Assembly: GCA_020284085.1 (NCBI GenBank) | Contig: JACEVL010000943.1 | Span: 131,001-195,000 of the forward strand | Origin: Aporrectodea caliginosa | Taxonomy: Eukaryota > Annelida > Clitellata > Crassiclitellata > Lumbricidae | Direction: 5' to 3' | DNA: 64,000 bases | In this document: in pieces, positions 1 through 12,619 of the stretch | How positions within the stretch are numbered: the stretch's first letter is position 1 | Layout of the letters: the number at the start of each line of letters is the position of its first letter | Notes under the pieces: model-generated | Told to the model about the DNA's origin: nothing | Database searches by the model: none | What the model saw: the letters and a program-made list of their open reading frames with translations, nothing else | Translations under genes and position numbers: made by a program

Positions 1-135
1 GACAGAGAAAGAGTGACAGAGAGAGACAGAGAGAAAAAGAGAAAGAGAAGGCTTGGAGAGGAGAAGAGAGGAGACACAGACATAGACATAGACAGAGGCA
101 AGATGAGAGAGAATGGACGAAAGAAAGAGATAGCA

Positions 136-182
<47 letters not shown>

Positions 183-400
183 GGTTGGAGAGGAGAGAGA
201 GACACAGACGGACAGAGACAGAGACATATACAGAGACAGAGGCAGAGGCAGAGGCTGAGGCAAGATGAGAGTGGACGAAAGAAAGAGACAGTAAGACAGA
301 AAGAAATAGTCTGGAGAGGACAGGAAAGGAGAGGAGACAGAGACAGAGACAGAAACAGACACAAAGGTAGAGACAGAGACAGTGAGACAGAGAGAAAGAG
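1..400. repeat. Purine-rich GA/GACA microsatellite tract
   Basis: The stretch is almost all A and G on the + strand. It has a pure (AG)n run at about 139-178 and degenerate GACAGA blocks elsewhere. Open frames across it are low-complexity artefacts. Confidence 0.9.
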
Positions 401-2440
401 AGAGAAGGCCTGGCGAACGCAGGCATGGTCATGGCTGCTGTAGGCTCTGCGCCCTTATATGTAGAGGTTTCTGCAGATCGATTGGATTGTACGCTAACTT
501 AATCGAAGCGGAGAGGAATCGATTGGCATTGGGCGATGCCATCGCTTTGGCCGAATTCAATCTCTGCTAATTGCTACAAGGAATGCAATTACCTTCGCAT
601 AAACGACGTCGATCCTAAATTCCTCGTTCGAGTGTCTTCGACAGCGAATTCCTCCAAATTCACTTATAAATAAATCTGTACAGGTAAAGGTCGTTTCGTC
701 TAATCTAGCTTCAAGAAAACTCTTAGTGACAAAAATGTACTTCTTGTCTAGTGTCGTTTCCTCGACACTAGTGTCTGGGCAGACCTGTCACAATCGGGGA
801 CGATCTCGGTTATTCTATTGTATTGTTATGGGGAGTTAACTACCTTGCTGGAGTAGATGCATGGTGAAAGTGTTCTCCGGTCGCTTGAAGTGATAGGCAG
901 TGAGGCCAAGGTTTGGAGATTCACTGGACAAGACTGAACTGTCCATCTGGTCAGCTACTTTCAACGAATGCAGGTGATGTGCTGGAGTAAGTGGCGTAGC
1001 TATGAGGGGGCGAGTGGTGTGGTCTCCCCGGTCGGCTCTGACCAGAAGGCGGCGAAATGGGCGACAAAATGAAATTTTTATCATCTGTGCCCTAAACTGT
1101 AACGCTGATCATTTGAATGCAACGAATGCATATATGTCCAAAAAGTGCCAAAGATAGGTCTCCGATGAGAAACTTCAGACTATAAGCACTGTGTACACTG
1201 TACAGTTCTATAGGATTATCGAGTTTCCACTCCTAGATGAACTGACCCAGTCTCTCACAGTATCCCTCTCTTTGAAAGCTCACACATCGAATGTTATATA
1301 TTTGCGCTATATAATGTAGGCTCTATAATGGTCACTGCTGTCTTTAGTAGTCACGTATTCTTCTCTCTATATCCGACCACTCTCCCCATGCCTCTATTGC
1401 GCATGTTACATCAAAACATCCTCTGCCTTTGGGTTAACGAGCCACATATTCATGTCATCGATTAACGTTCAGCACATAACGTTTCACTCTGTGCTTCGTT
1501 AAAATTCAAACATCCATTAGGGAGGGCCGCTTGCCATTACTCGCCCCGTGCGCCAATATTCCTAGCTAGGTCAATGGCTGGAGGTAGGCTACTAGTGAAG
1601 GCATTCGTAAACCGTGGCCGTCAAAAACGACAAAGTGGATCCAGCGATCAAGAGTCAAGCCCGAATCGTTATCGCCAGATCGTTCATAGTCTGCCTGGGT
1701 GGATACAACATAAGTCGACCCAGCTAGAGTTTTAAATCGGTTGCAATGCGAATTACATCATCATCACCACCCAGTCTGTTGCCACATGGCCACAAGGGAT
1801 TAAGGGAACGCAACCGCCGTCGTCGTCATCATCATCGTCTTCGTCGTCATCATCATCGTTGTTGTTGCCATCAGATGGCTGTATCACAATATTCATTAAA
1901 ACGTCATTAATGACCTATCAAAAGCGCCATTTTAGAATCGTATTTAAGGCAATATAAATATATATATAAAAATATATATTCATAAAACTGCATATAATAT
2001 TTTATAAACGATGATCGAATCACAATTCCAAGATCTGTTGATATATCCCTGCATTTATTTGGATAAATTCGTATGCTAAGAACTATTGTCTTCTGGATAT
2101 CAACGTTTCGTCACGTCATTTGACATTATTACTCAGATAGAGTTGGTCTGTGTAAAACTGGTTTCGTAGAAGTTTCTATTAAACTTTTTAAAGCCTCGCA
2201 CTACATTCGGAAATATGCCTTTCTTATTTTGCTGAGACCATAATTATATGTTGAGATAATTCATAATTCTGGTTGACTTTGTTGTTGCTGCGATAACCTG
2301 CGATAACCTTGCTTTAGTTTGTCTATCATGATTTAGATAACTATGACCTAGCTTAAAGTCCACTGTGTACAACTGAAAGACTCTGTTATATGGCTGCATA
2401 ATTATGTTCGCTTAACATAAATGAACTATGCAAGGCTATT
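401..2440. other. No gene recognised
   Basis: AT-rich DNA without a supported exon. A GTC/ATC trinucleotide tract lies at about 1810-1868. An AGTGGCGTAGCTA segment near 979 resembles the end of short hAT-type elements, but no partner end was found. Confidence 0.5.
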
Positions 2441-2446
2441 ACTTGC

Positions 2447-3340
2447 GTGGAGCGTAAGAATGAGAGTCATCTCAAGTGCTATACAGAGGAATGTTGTTCA
2501 TGTGCACCTGTTGAATCTTGGTTGCGTAAACATTGTTTAATCGATTTATTTCCATTCAACTGCCTCTCAAACAGTAAGGATTTCTTAAACACTGTATGTG
2601 ATAATAGTTCTAATTCTGAGCATACTATTGTGCTTGATGGGGGCAGGATCCTGGATATTTTCCCTGATGACTCCGATGGCCACCCCTCCTAAATGCAGAC
2701 CCTGAAATTAACCTCTTTGATGGTTAACTTGGCCCAGTGCCTATTCTACACCTGATTCTATGACCTCAAAACTAAATGCTGTTTCTCAATTCACCACTAT
2801 GCACTTGAACTGCAGAAGTATACTGTGTAAACTATCTGATGTTGGGGATCTATTAATTCAACTCCCTGTCTCCAAACTAGCTCTTACGGAGACTTGGCAT
2901 GATGCTGACTTGGTCGATACTGTAAATATACCTGGTTATCACTTTGTCCACAAGGTGGTGGGGTTGGAATACTAATAAGGTTTAATCCCTTCTGCAGTGG
3001 CGGCGCCAGGGGGTAGGGGTGGCTTAGCCCCCCCTAACTGCGGCTCAGCACCCCCCCCCAAGTGGGAAATCACTGCAAATCACAGGGAGGTAAACTACTA
3101 GGTAAACTACTTGATCTGTATGGAGGAGGCACAAAAGGGAAGGCCTTGGAGCTTTAGCCCCCAACCTGAAATCCTGGCGCCCCCACTGCCCTCCTGGGTC
3201 TTTCTTTGTTACCAGCTTTGTTCTTGAAAATTCATTTGTATCTGCCTTGATCTGTATGTGTGGTCACAGTAAAAAGATTTTATTTGATTTCGTTTATTCT
3301 TTCGGGGTTATGTGTGTGTTTATATGTTTATCGCCGTCTT
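2447..3340 (+). pseudogene. LINE fragment: N-terminal region and AP-like endonuclease, broken
   Basis: The first open segment (2447-2692) has a cysteine cluster and the phrase DLFPFNCLSNSKDF, as found before the endonuclease in CR1-like LINE proteins. The second (2760-2975) has MHLNCRSILCKLSDVGDLL followed by KLALTETWHD and VNIPGYHF, the endonuclease signature with the catalytic-type ETW. A one-base shift near 2955 is needed to reach the Gly-rich GGVGIL segment. A short hAT-like element then interrupts the frame, and LINE-like residues may resume after about 3197. The rest of the reverse transcriptase is absent. This is a dead, truncated copy. Confidence 0.75.
2995..3188. mobile_element. Short hAT-like MITE, copy A (194 bp)
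   Basis: The ends are CAGTGGCGGCGCCAGG and, inverted, CAGTGGGGGCGCCAGG. It is flanked by CCCTTCTG (2987-2994) and CCCTCCTG (3189-3196), an 8-bp target duplication with one mismatch. The 8-bp size and CAGTGG start point to the hAT superfamily. It has no coding capacity. It sits inside the LINE endonuclease fragment, so it is the younger insertion. A related inverted copy lies at 7955-8112. Confidence 0.8.
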
Positions 3341-3409
3341 TTTCTATTGACTCGAGTCTACATCTATTTGCCTTGATCAGGTTTTGTATTTAACATAACA
3401 AAACATAAA

Positions 3410-3605
3410 CGAACATTTGTAAGGCGCAACTTCAAGGAAAACTCATCAGTAGCGCTCCCGACCCAACAAGGAGAAGCCTAGTGTTCAGCAGAGAAAAAGA
3501 GGCTGACTAGCTCAGCTCTAGTTTTATGAGGAAGGTTGTTGCAGGCCACGGGGGAGGGACAGAAATTCTTGGTCCCCACGCAGAGCAGTCACGGGCCTCT
3601 AAACT
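3410..3605 (-). mobile_element. CR1-like LINE 3' end, minus strand
   Basis: The minus strand gives a decayed LWNxLP-type C-terminal segment, then the GGGAGCGCTACTGATGAG and AAGTTGCGCCTTACAAATG tail. The same tail recurs on the + strand at 46310-46490. Confidence 0.6.
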
Positions 3606-5120
3606 ATCTTAGGCTTTATGAGAAAATTAAAAAAAGAAATTGAAATAATAAACGTTCGGGTATGACCATACGAGATTATATTTTTTATATAACTATGATT
3701 TTCTTCAATTGTTAAATTGAAAAATTTCAAATTTATGCTAATCAAAAGCAACTTTTCTAGACATAGCTGCAGCAAAATCGTTTATTATATTTTTAAAATA
3801 AATTTATTGCTGGCCCAGTCCGGACCCCTAGAAGTCGCCAGACCCCTGTGCATTTGCCCCTCCCCCACTGCCCCCTCTCGGCGGGTCTGTTCCAGGCCAC
3901 TGGACCGACGACGTTTTATGTTTTATCTGTTCCAATCTGTCAGCAAAAGGTTTGAGTTTGTTTCCGTATTTCTTCTTCGCAGTCCTTCCATTTGTACCTG
4001 TTTGCCTGCGACGCCTTGAGGCGTTGAAGGCAAAATGGATTTCATATTCTCTCTCAGTTCAGTCGACGACATAAGCCAATGGAACTGTCGCCTAGCGAGT
4101 GCTCGAGAAACGACGACAGCTGCAGTCAGGACGCAATCTACTTTGCCGTCGGCTTTCTATCCAGCTTCTTATGCGTTTGAAGCTGATTGCAACCGACAAC
4201 ATCAGAAACGACGCCGTTTCTGACTCAGAAACAACCCCCAGCTCAGCTAGCCTATCTCGTTCCTACATTGTCTGTCTATCTGTATATTTGGTTATCTGGT
4301 CGGCTGGATGTCTTTCTCTCCGTCTGCCATTGTGCATTAATTAATTAATTAATTTTGTACTTCTTGCTACAGTCGGCCTAATAAGAAATTATAATTGTTC
4401 TTTTCACACATTCTGTTTCTGTCTCAATCTCTGTTCCCTGTGAATCTTTTGCACTGTGGCGTCCTACTTAAAGGCTGCCTTCAGTAGACTAAGTAGACCG
4501 TCGTGTGTAGTAAGAGATATAAATAGGACCGGTTGCTCTTCCCACGTGGCACCATTTGTGCTGTTCGGAGTGCTCCGTAAATGAAGATGACGACTATTAC
4601 GATTGCTATGATGTAGGTACAAAGATGACGAGGGTGTTTTATATCGGTTTCCTAATAACAAGACATGACTCATGTCAGTGATTAGAGCATGTTGTTCGAA
4701 ACGCCTACAGCAATTCGCCCATCGTCCAGTCCACACATTCAGAGCACAAAACTGCGATAGACAACTCAACCGCTCATATGCACTGTGAATATAGGACAAT
4801 GTGCAGTAGCAGTTTCAGTTTAACGACACTGTGATAACTCAGATCATTAGCGTCGCCCTCCTCCTTCATTCAGTCTTAGAACTGGCACTGCCAGAGCACA
4901 AACAGTGGCTGAGTTATAGGTGAATATCGCAATTTCGAGGACATTATATATATGTAATGGTCAGTAAATAGAAGTCCAAACCACTACAGTTACAATGGCA
5001 ACTGGTGGCAATTAAATAGCGAAACGCTTTTTCTGTTCGTCATTGATTCTGGTGCCTGGACTGGAGTGATGTCAAGACGCCGTGTGTCTTGCAATCTACG
5101 AGGAGCTAGGGACTGCAGCG
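3606..5120. other. No gene recognised
   Basis: Several short open frames occur, but none shows a known domain, good codon bias or a convincing splice context. A (TTAA)n run sits near 4340. Confidence 0.4.
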
Positions 5121-5124
5121 TTGA

Positions 5125-5352
5125 ATGGTGGTGGTAGTGGTGGTGGTGGTGGTGGTGGTGGTGGTGGTGGTGGTGGTGGTGGTGGTGGTGGTGGTGGTGG
5201 TAATGGTGGTGGTGGTGGTGGTGGTGGTGGTGGTGGTGGTGGTGGTGGTGGTGGTGGTGGTGGTGGTGGTGGTGGTGGTGGTGGTGGTGGTGGTGGTGGT
5301 GGTGGTGGTGGTGGTGGTGGTGGTGGTGGTGGTGGTGGTGGTGGTGGTGGTG
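5125..5352. repeat. (GGT)n trinucleotide array, about 228 bp
   Basis: The array is nearly pure, with single-base interruptions near 5136 and 5201. It reads as polyglycine, polyvaline, polyproline or polythreonine in different frames, which explains the long frames here. G-rich on the + strand. Confidence 0.97.
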
Positions 5353-5599
5353 TAGTGTTCCCGTGGTCGTTGTTCCACGTCTTCAATCGATTCTGCTCGG
5401 TCGAGAAACTCTGAACACAGTATCATGAATCTGTCAGCTCCAGATGAGCACATGTTGTTGGGCGCAGTGGGTGAGCATCAGACTGCTACTGGAAACATAT
5501 TTCCTGTCATCCCAACAATGTTTGCTAAATGTCTATGAACGTTTTGTTCTTAATAACCATAACCCATAACCAAATGATAATTAATTATATTTAACATAA

Positions 5600-5658
5600 T
5601 TTATTTCCAGCGCCTCTGATTAGTTTCTCTCAAAGTGGCGCTATATAAATGTTCAATT
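5600..5658 (+). mobile_element. LINE 3' tail, plus strand
   Basis: CAGCGCCTCTGATTAG followed by GTGGCGCTATATAAAT matches, in opposite orientation, the tail at 20110-20165. Only the terminal about 60 bp are recognisable. Confidence 0.5.
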
Positions 5659-6860
5659 ACATATAGAATAACAATTTAGTGGTATAAAAATAAAATTCCC
5701 ACACGAAAGCTTTATGAAAGTAGGATGTGAGTCGTCAGACAGTGACTTTCCGAATGCGGATGTTTGATGATACGCAGTGTGAATATCGAACGTTTGTCTT
5801 TCCCAGAGATAAACTCGAATTTCATGAGGCAAAGCAAAGAGTAAAATTCTTTGAACTAAGTTAGGGCTGTTAGGCGAACAATATCGCCCAGATAAACGGT
5901 ATTTCGGATCAACATTTGACAAATTGTATAATAATTAGGCCTAATGTTAATTATTTTAATGAGCGTCCAGAACTCGATAACTTGTCTAAATTTACAACAG
6001 CCTACCACGATTATTTTAATTTATGGATTAATCCATAAATAGATTTTGGAAACTTAGTCTATAGATCAAGATACATCATTTCTATATGGCTTTGTGATAA
6101 CGTATGATAACCGTTATAGGCCTACTGATTTCAAAACACTCAGGAAGTCCGAAAGTTGCCCAATTTCCCAGAACTATTAATAACGAAAACTTATGTCTGA
6201 CCCACTAATTAAATTAATCAGACTGAGCAGAACTCGACACAGACAAACAGTCAATCGCTGTTGGAAAAGTTTCCCTCTGTTCTTTGAGCTTGGACGAAAT
6301 CGTTTTCAGTCATATTTTTTATTATAATTATAATTATAGATAAAATTATATTAATTATAATTAATTATAGTAATTGTAATAGGCCTGACGCAACTTTCGT
6401 AGCGTCAGGCGTCAAAACTATCATAAGTTTAGTCGTCTTGACATCTATCTATCTAGTATAGCGCGAAGTGAGACAGGCAGAAAGTTGAATTAGTAAAAAA
6501 GCCAAAACTATACAGACCTCTAGGATTTCGGAAAATATAAACTTTTCGAAAAAGGCAAATGCGTTACAAAGTAAATTTCAAACTTTGTTCTGAAGCCATT
6601 AGACGAGATGTATACAAAGCTTAGAATAGAAACATAGCAGTTGAAGGATTATCCAGTAATTGGAATATATAAAACTTGAATTAAATGAACGCGACCCTGT
6701 AGTAAAATCAAAGACATGATTTGATAGAGCGATACGGTAGTTGGGCTCAATCTTTCTGCAGGTCAGGTAGGCCGACTGTTTAGATGCGAGAAGGGAATGC
6801 ATGCAGTTGGTCCGTCTAAGCCCAACTAATACCATGTGCAGCCAAGTCTTTAGCTACAAA
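5659..6860. other. No gene recognised
   Basis: AT-rich sequence with an ATTATAATTATA palindromic patch near 6320-6370. Nothing codes convincingly. Confidence 0.4.
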
Positions 6861-6862
6861 TT

Positions 6863-7178
6863 CAGAACATTCATCAGCTCAGAACACTACTGGCTCAGAA
6901 CATTCAGTGGATCAGAACATTGCAGGCTCAAAAACATTCAGTGTATGAGAACATTGCTGGCTCAGAACATTCAGTGGATCAGAACATTGCTGGCTCAGAA
7001 CATTCAGTGTATGAGAACATTGCAGGCTCAGAACATTCAGTGTATCAGAACATTGCTGGCTCAGAACATTCAGTGGATCAGAACATTGCTGGCTCAGAAC
7101 ATTCAGTGGATCAGAACACTGCTGACTCAGAATATTTAGTGGATCAGAACATTTACTGGCTGAGAACATTTAATGGCT
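6863..7178. repeat. 33-bp minisatellite, about 9 copies
   Basis: The unit reads roughly GGCTCAGAACATTCAGTG then GATCAGAACATTGCT. Each unit is itself two related halves sharing CAGAACATT. Copies alternate between GTGGATC and GTGTATG or GTGTATC variants. Because 33 is a multiple of three, open frames of 11-residue repeats appear on both strands; these are not taken as genes. Confidence 0.93.
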
Positions 7179-7950
7179 AATTCATATTCTCAACAATGTC
7201 AACATACGCATTTGCTGAAGTATGACTAAGCCTAGATATAAATCATCTAGGGTTGGTTTAGTCTTCTGAAATACACTGTCGCACAGTAAATAATTTAAGC
7301 GCTGTAGGCCTACTGCTGTTGTCAAGGCAAACATGTTAAGGCTTTACGTCCTTGTTTGAATTGCGCAGAATTCTGTTTTATGACAGTTTTTTTAGTAACC
7401 ATTTATTGACAGAACAGCTCAGAGACCAAATAGCACAATGATTGATGGTCGAAAGGTCAACCCAAAGGGTCAATGGGACCCGTTACGGCTGAGTTGATCT
7501 ATTTTAAGGAAATTTTTAACAGCGCATTTATTGTCTTACATGCATAAAAAGGAGCAGTGCAAACACAAAATGTACTGTGAATGTACTTTTGTAAATGTAA
7601 ATTACTTACTTATTTACTTTATGGGTCCTTAATACACAACTGAGACGAACACGGATATGTTTAAAGCTTAATACACAAGAAGTCTTTAAGTTTTAACCGT
7701 ATACGCAGAATAAGGTTTGCTATATTTTTAGCGTCATTTGAAAGACTATTCTGTAGCCTTTGAGGGCTATAGAGTTCGTCTTCTGCTCTCTTCAGTTGCC
7801 ATCATAAACCTAGCGTCTTCGGATACCTTCGTCTACTCTATTGCAATCTTTCGTAAGATGGCATTGGTAAAATGAGCAGTAGGACAGTTGGGCACCTTGC
7901 ATGGCTACCATACAGTTCAATTCAATTCCTGTAATAACTTGTGATCATCT
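7179..7950. other. No gene recognised
   Basis: No exon, RNA gene or transposon end was found in this AT-rich stretch. Confidence 0.4.
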
Positions 7951-7954
7951 GTTC

Positions 7955-8112
7955 CATTGCCGGCGCCAGGATTTCAGGTTTGGGGGCTAAAGCTCCTAAA
8001 CCTTCCCTTTTGTCCCCTCTTCCTTGTGATTTGCAGTGGTTTCCCACTTTGAGGGGGCTGATTCGCAGTTTGGAGGGCTTAGCCCCCCCCTATCCCCCTG
8101 GCGCCGCCCCTG
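7955..8112. mobile_element. Short hAT-like MITE, copy B, inverted relative to copy A
   Basis: Read on the minus strand it follows copy A (2995-3188) nearly throughout: AGGGGCGGCGCCAGGGGG start, AAAGTGGGAAACCACTGC, GGAGCTTTAGCCCCCAA and CCTGAAATCCTGGCGCC. It lacks a ~35-bp internal segment present in copy A. The target duplication is poor (ATCTGTTC and ATCTTTCA), consistent with greater age. Confidence 0.75.
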
Positions 8113-8516
8113 ATCTTTCATACTATGACTTGTAATCATACTGCTTTCATGCCAGTTTGAATCAATAAACGAAGATTATTATTATTATAGGCATCCCTGT
8201 AATGAACAACCTGCATGCCAAGGCGTAACTTTGCTCCACAGAGAGGCAATGGCTACTTTCCCCCTCCGTACGATAAGATGAATTAATCCAATTTGTGCAG
8301 CATAAAATAAGAAATAAGTAACCTAACGTGAAGCCAACTCTCAGCATTGCGATAGTTAAGCATGCAAGAATACACCGCCATTAATTACTGTCGTTGAAAC
8401 CAAAATAGCGTTGTCATGTCACAAAATATTCAGCACAGAGCCAAAGAGTAGTGATGACCATTTTTACACAATAACAAAAGTTACGCATTTGCTTGTATGC
8501 GCCTATACTTGTACAT

Positions 8517-8557
8517 GTGACGGACGGACGGATGGATAAATGAACGGACGGATGGAC
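8517..8557. repeat. Degenerate (CGGA)n tract
   Basis: Short tetranucleotide repeat immediately before a perfect hairpin. Confidence 0.8.
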
Positions 8558-8570
8558 GACCATTCCATTC

Positions 8571-8612
8571 CATGCCTCCATTCCACATGCTTCGATGTGG
8601 AATGGAGGCATG
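8571..8612. repeat. Perfect 18-bp inverted repeat with 6-nt loop
   Basis: CATGCCTCCATTCCACAT, loop GCTTCG, then its exact reverse complement. Pairing does not extend outward, so it is shorter than a usual pre-miRNA stem. Confidence 0.85.
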
Positions 8613-11600
8613 ACAACTCGTCATTTCGTTGTCAGCTGAATCGACTATAAATCTCTGGTTCTTCGTCAGAGGTCGCTGTACTGCGCATACAGATGCAATC
8701 ATCCTTTGCTAATCGCTTCTCGGCGGAGATGTTGGGCTTCAAGCATTACGAACGCAAATCTTCGGTTTAGTAATTATTTACGCATAACTAACTTAACTTG
8801 ACAAGAAAGTTACCTGCATTTGATAGCAATTTTCGGCGCCATGCGTAAGGGTAACATCCTGACTAAGCTAAATGCAGAAAGAGACAGACAGACAAACAGA
8901 GACAGACAGAGACAGAGGGGATGAAGAAGATGCCAGAATATATGAAGGCTTGATGCAGCTCAAATATTTTAATTGGTTCTTGCAGAGGATGAGGAACGGT
9001 TTCTCTTGATCTTCCTTTGTTACTTTCCAGCTAAGGCCTAAAGAAACGTTTGCAAGTTGGAATAAAATTACAGATATTAAGTTACCTATCTCCATTGATA
9101 GGCGCGAGTCTTGTCAAATTGGCATCAAACAACCTAATCCATCAATTACATATATACATATTACATACACACATTCACACAGACAATCAGATAGAAAGAC
9201 ATACACAAAGGCACAGGCAAAGAGACAAAGACAGAAAATGCACAATATGTGCATGCGGTCTATTGCGACCTTCCGCAAGCAGACTATATTTATAATATCC
9301 ATACAAAGGTCTTCTTGATCTCTAAATAGGAAAATGAATTGGCTGAGAAATGTGACGTGATCAGGAAGTCATCTAAACGCACAGATAAATGTCAGCAAAC
9401 TGGAATGTTGCGCTACGTTCAGTCCTACTGCACCGCTTTTGTGACACCATTTCCCTCCCTCCCTCCCTCCCTCTCTTCTTGCTTTCTAAACTCTACGGTT
9501 TCTGTTGTTTCTTTCCGTATTCGCATGTTCGTTTGTTCATCTGCCGCTGCTTCCTTTGCTCTTTCCATCGATAAGCTCTTTAGTCTTCCATGCCTGCTTT
9601 CCTCGACGTGATTTCAACTGCGCTGGGCATAACGTTGTACGACTGGCGCCAAATGAATCCAGTCTGAGAAGCAATAACTTCCGGTGGACACCACAGCTGT
9701 CACTGCTACTACTGTTGTCAATGTCAATGCTGCTGCTGTTGCAGACACCGATGCCACTGCTGTCGCTGCCACAGCCGCAGCTACAGCAGAACATCTAAAG
9801 AGATATCGAATTAGGAAATGCGAATTGGACAGCTGCCCTGCCCAGTGCCCAGCTCAACGGAAAGCCAGACTGGCGGATTGACTGATGAATGAAGGCCACC
9901 CATATGGACTCCCCACCCTCCATCAAGGCATCCCCCTTTCGCTCTGCCTTCTTTTTAATCTGTTCCAAGGGAATTCCTGTTGTGCCATTAAAACAATGAG
10001 CGCTTAAATTTGCGCAGGCAATATGCGTCAATTCAATTTCTACCCTAGATGTTCTTAATTGGGTATACTTCCTTTGGGCATACTTTCAGTTTAGTAGCTT
10101 AGCAGATATAATGTGTAATAATATGCATTTGGGTTTGTTCGACTTGGTCATGCATACTGCATAGTCCGAACATAAATAATCGAATTCTTGAAGTTTAACT
10201 GGTCCATATAATTTTATGCGCCTCAATGAAAGTGAAGACGTCCTACTGAATGCCTCTGTATGTCCGTGCCTAAATGTAGCTTTAATCCACAGGTGGATAG
10301 TCTGCTATAATTTACCTAACGACGTTGGATGTAATTAGTAAAATTAATACTCCGGACCAAATGCAAATTTCCTGTGTTTCAAGGCAAAACTCTGCTCGCA
10401 TTCTGTGGATTGCATCGATTGCAGAGAGACTCATGACAATAAAAAAGAGATTTTGTCATTTTAAAAAGACCTTTTTAGCCCTTGGTCTTCTATTGGTGAT
10501 TGTTCTTTATGCATGAGACTAAATGACCGACTGAAATCCATGTTCTATCGCTTCTTGACTTATTACTCACACACTGACTCACTAACTTACTAACTCGCTC
10601 GCTCACCCACTCATTCACTCACTTGCTCACTCGCCAATTCACTCACTCATTCTTTAAATCGCTAACTTGCACGTTCACTCACTCGATGAGCAGGCAGACG
10701 TGGATAATAACAAATGAAGACAGACTGGTTGACGTCGATGAAATGTCGTTGTGAGTGCAGCACCTGCATCAGCAGCCGAATAGAGAGAGGGAGGTTCTTG
10801 GCATTGGATTCATCGATCGTGCACTGGATGAAACGAGTCTTCTTCATCTCATCGATCTGTCTCAGATTCCGTCATCTTCTTTCCTCTCTACTTCCCTATA
10901 TAGCAGTCTGCAGCCTATCTAACTGCACTCAGGGCTTCGTCTGATTACAAGCCCTTTCATGTCTTTTTGCTTCTCTGCTGTCCCTCCTCATATCTGTTAT
11001 GTTGGTTCTCTAATGAAGGGTTACTGTAAGCGGACGAAGAACAACCATCTCAGATACGTAGGCATGTATGTGCGTATGTATGCACTGTAATGTAGGCTGT
11101 AATGTAGGCTATATCTAATCTAATGACTTCTATATCGCCTTCATAACGATGCATAAGGCAGCAATCGATGGTCGCTTTCAGTGAGATCGTAGGACTCAAG
11201 AATCCGTATGTATATGCATGTATTTACATATGAGAGTTTAAATCGACAACGACTCGCATATTCTACGTAGCTTATTTCCCCCCACGTTTCACTTGTGAAC
11301 CAGACCGCATAACTTTAAACTCCCGGTTAAAGATGATACTAAATATATATCCCAAGGATTCTCTATGCAGACGACACTGTCATTTCTATTTCACCTTCTT
11401 TCATCCTTATTGATACAGTTTGTAACTGATTGCGGTTTGTCATTCAGAACTGCTAAACGAATATAATATATATATATACCTACATTACACACACGCCTCA
11501 TATTATATATAGCCTATACTCGGTGATCCCGTCCTAAACAAAACAAGAACCGGAACGCCGACTTCAGGCGCCATGCTGATCTAGAAATTTTTACCGGAAC

Positions 11601-12590
11601 GTCACCGGTCGTTAAAAATAGAACCGGAACGCCGTTCTGGTGCGTTCCGGTCCCAACCGATCCCAGTACATACTTAATTATATAGACATAGATACATAAA
11701 CCGTCGACAATAGTACATGCATACATATATACATACATAGGCCTATAAAAGAACACAAGTGGATGAAAATATTACGAGTGTTAGACGACAAGTGTCAAGT
11801 GCCGCCAACAGTTTCTTTACAGTAGTTTGAGGTTCTGCTCTGTGTAGTCAGAATGAAGAAGGACTAACACAGTCGAGGAGTAAATCAGGTCAAGCATTAG
11901 ACCTATGACCTATAAGGTATGCAAAAAGACCACAGATCTAGCTTATATCCGGTTGCCAGTTGAACATACTAGAATTATCAGACGACGCAGTTTATAGGTT
12001 TATACGTGTCAAAGACATGTAGCATTGTCGCAGGTATGCCACCTGCATTATGTGGAGTTAGACCTGTCTTCGTTATCAATTTCTTCTCAATTTGTTCTCT
12101 CTCGCATATACTGTACATATTTTCTCTTACTCGCTACGTTTAGACATGTCTCCCTGATTCTGCTTGTTTTTTCACTCTGTTCCTGTTTTTTCACTCTGTT
12201 CCTAACGCATTTTTTTATGTCCTTGTGTCGTATTCAGTCTACGACTTATATGTACGCTTGTATTTGATTGATGCTTCCATAATATTGCCAATAAACAATG
12301 ATCTGTTGATAATTGAAATCGTTGTCTGTTGGAAGACAATGCTTACTGTTAATGTTACGTAGAACCTTTTCTTCTTGATTTCAGCCTGATTTTGGTGCAC
12401 CATCGATTGATGCTTTGAGCATTAGACAAAGGCGCCACAGAAGTTGTTAAATTAGAAACTAATTAAAATTCAGCAATTAACACGCTGTCTTCAATTACTG
12501 GAGTCTGCACTTAGTGATCTTATCCAACCACAATGACAAAGATATTAAATGTGTCCTCTGCTGTTGATTTCTTGATCTCAAGGGCGCGGT
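8613..12590. other. No gene recognised; small microsatellites
   Basis: Contains GACA (8876-8920), CCCT (9450-9475) and a degenerate ACTC tract (10560-10690). At 11550-11670, facing copies of GGAACGCC and GCGTTCCGG suggest the remains of a short GC-rich element. No exon with splice sites and domain content could be supported. Confidence 0.4.
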
Positions 12591-12619
12591 AGCGGTTCAG
12601 AAAAGAACAATTATAGGCC

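Noticed and set aside
382..570. A 62-codon arginine-rich protein
   Set aside because: It begins inside the GA-rich microsatellite and shows no domain.
5082..5453. Long polyglycine, polyproline, polythreonine and polyvaline frames
   Set aside because: All are readings of the (GGT)n array in different frames and strands, with no non-repeat domain or splice support.
6863..7178. CRISPR-like array
   Set aside because: The 33-bp units are contiguous with no spacers, and the window is animal DNA.
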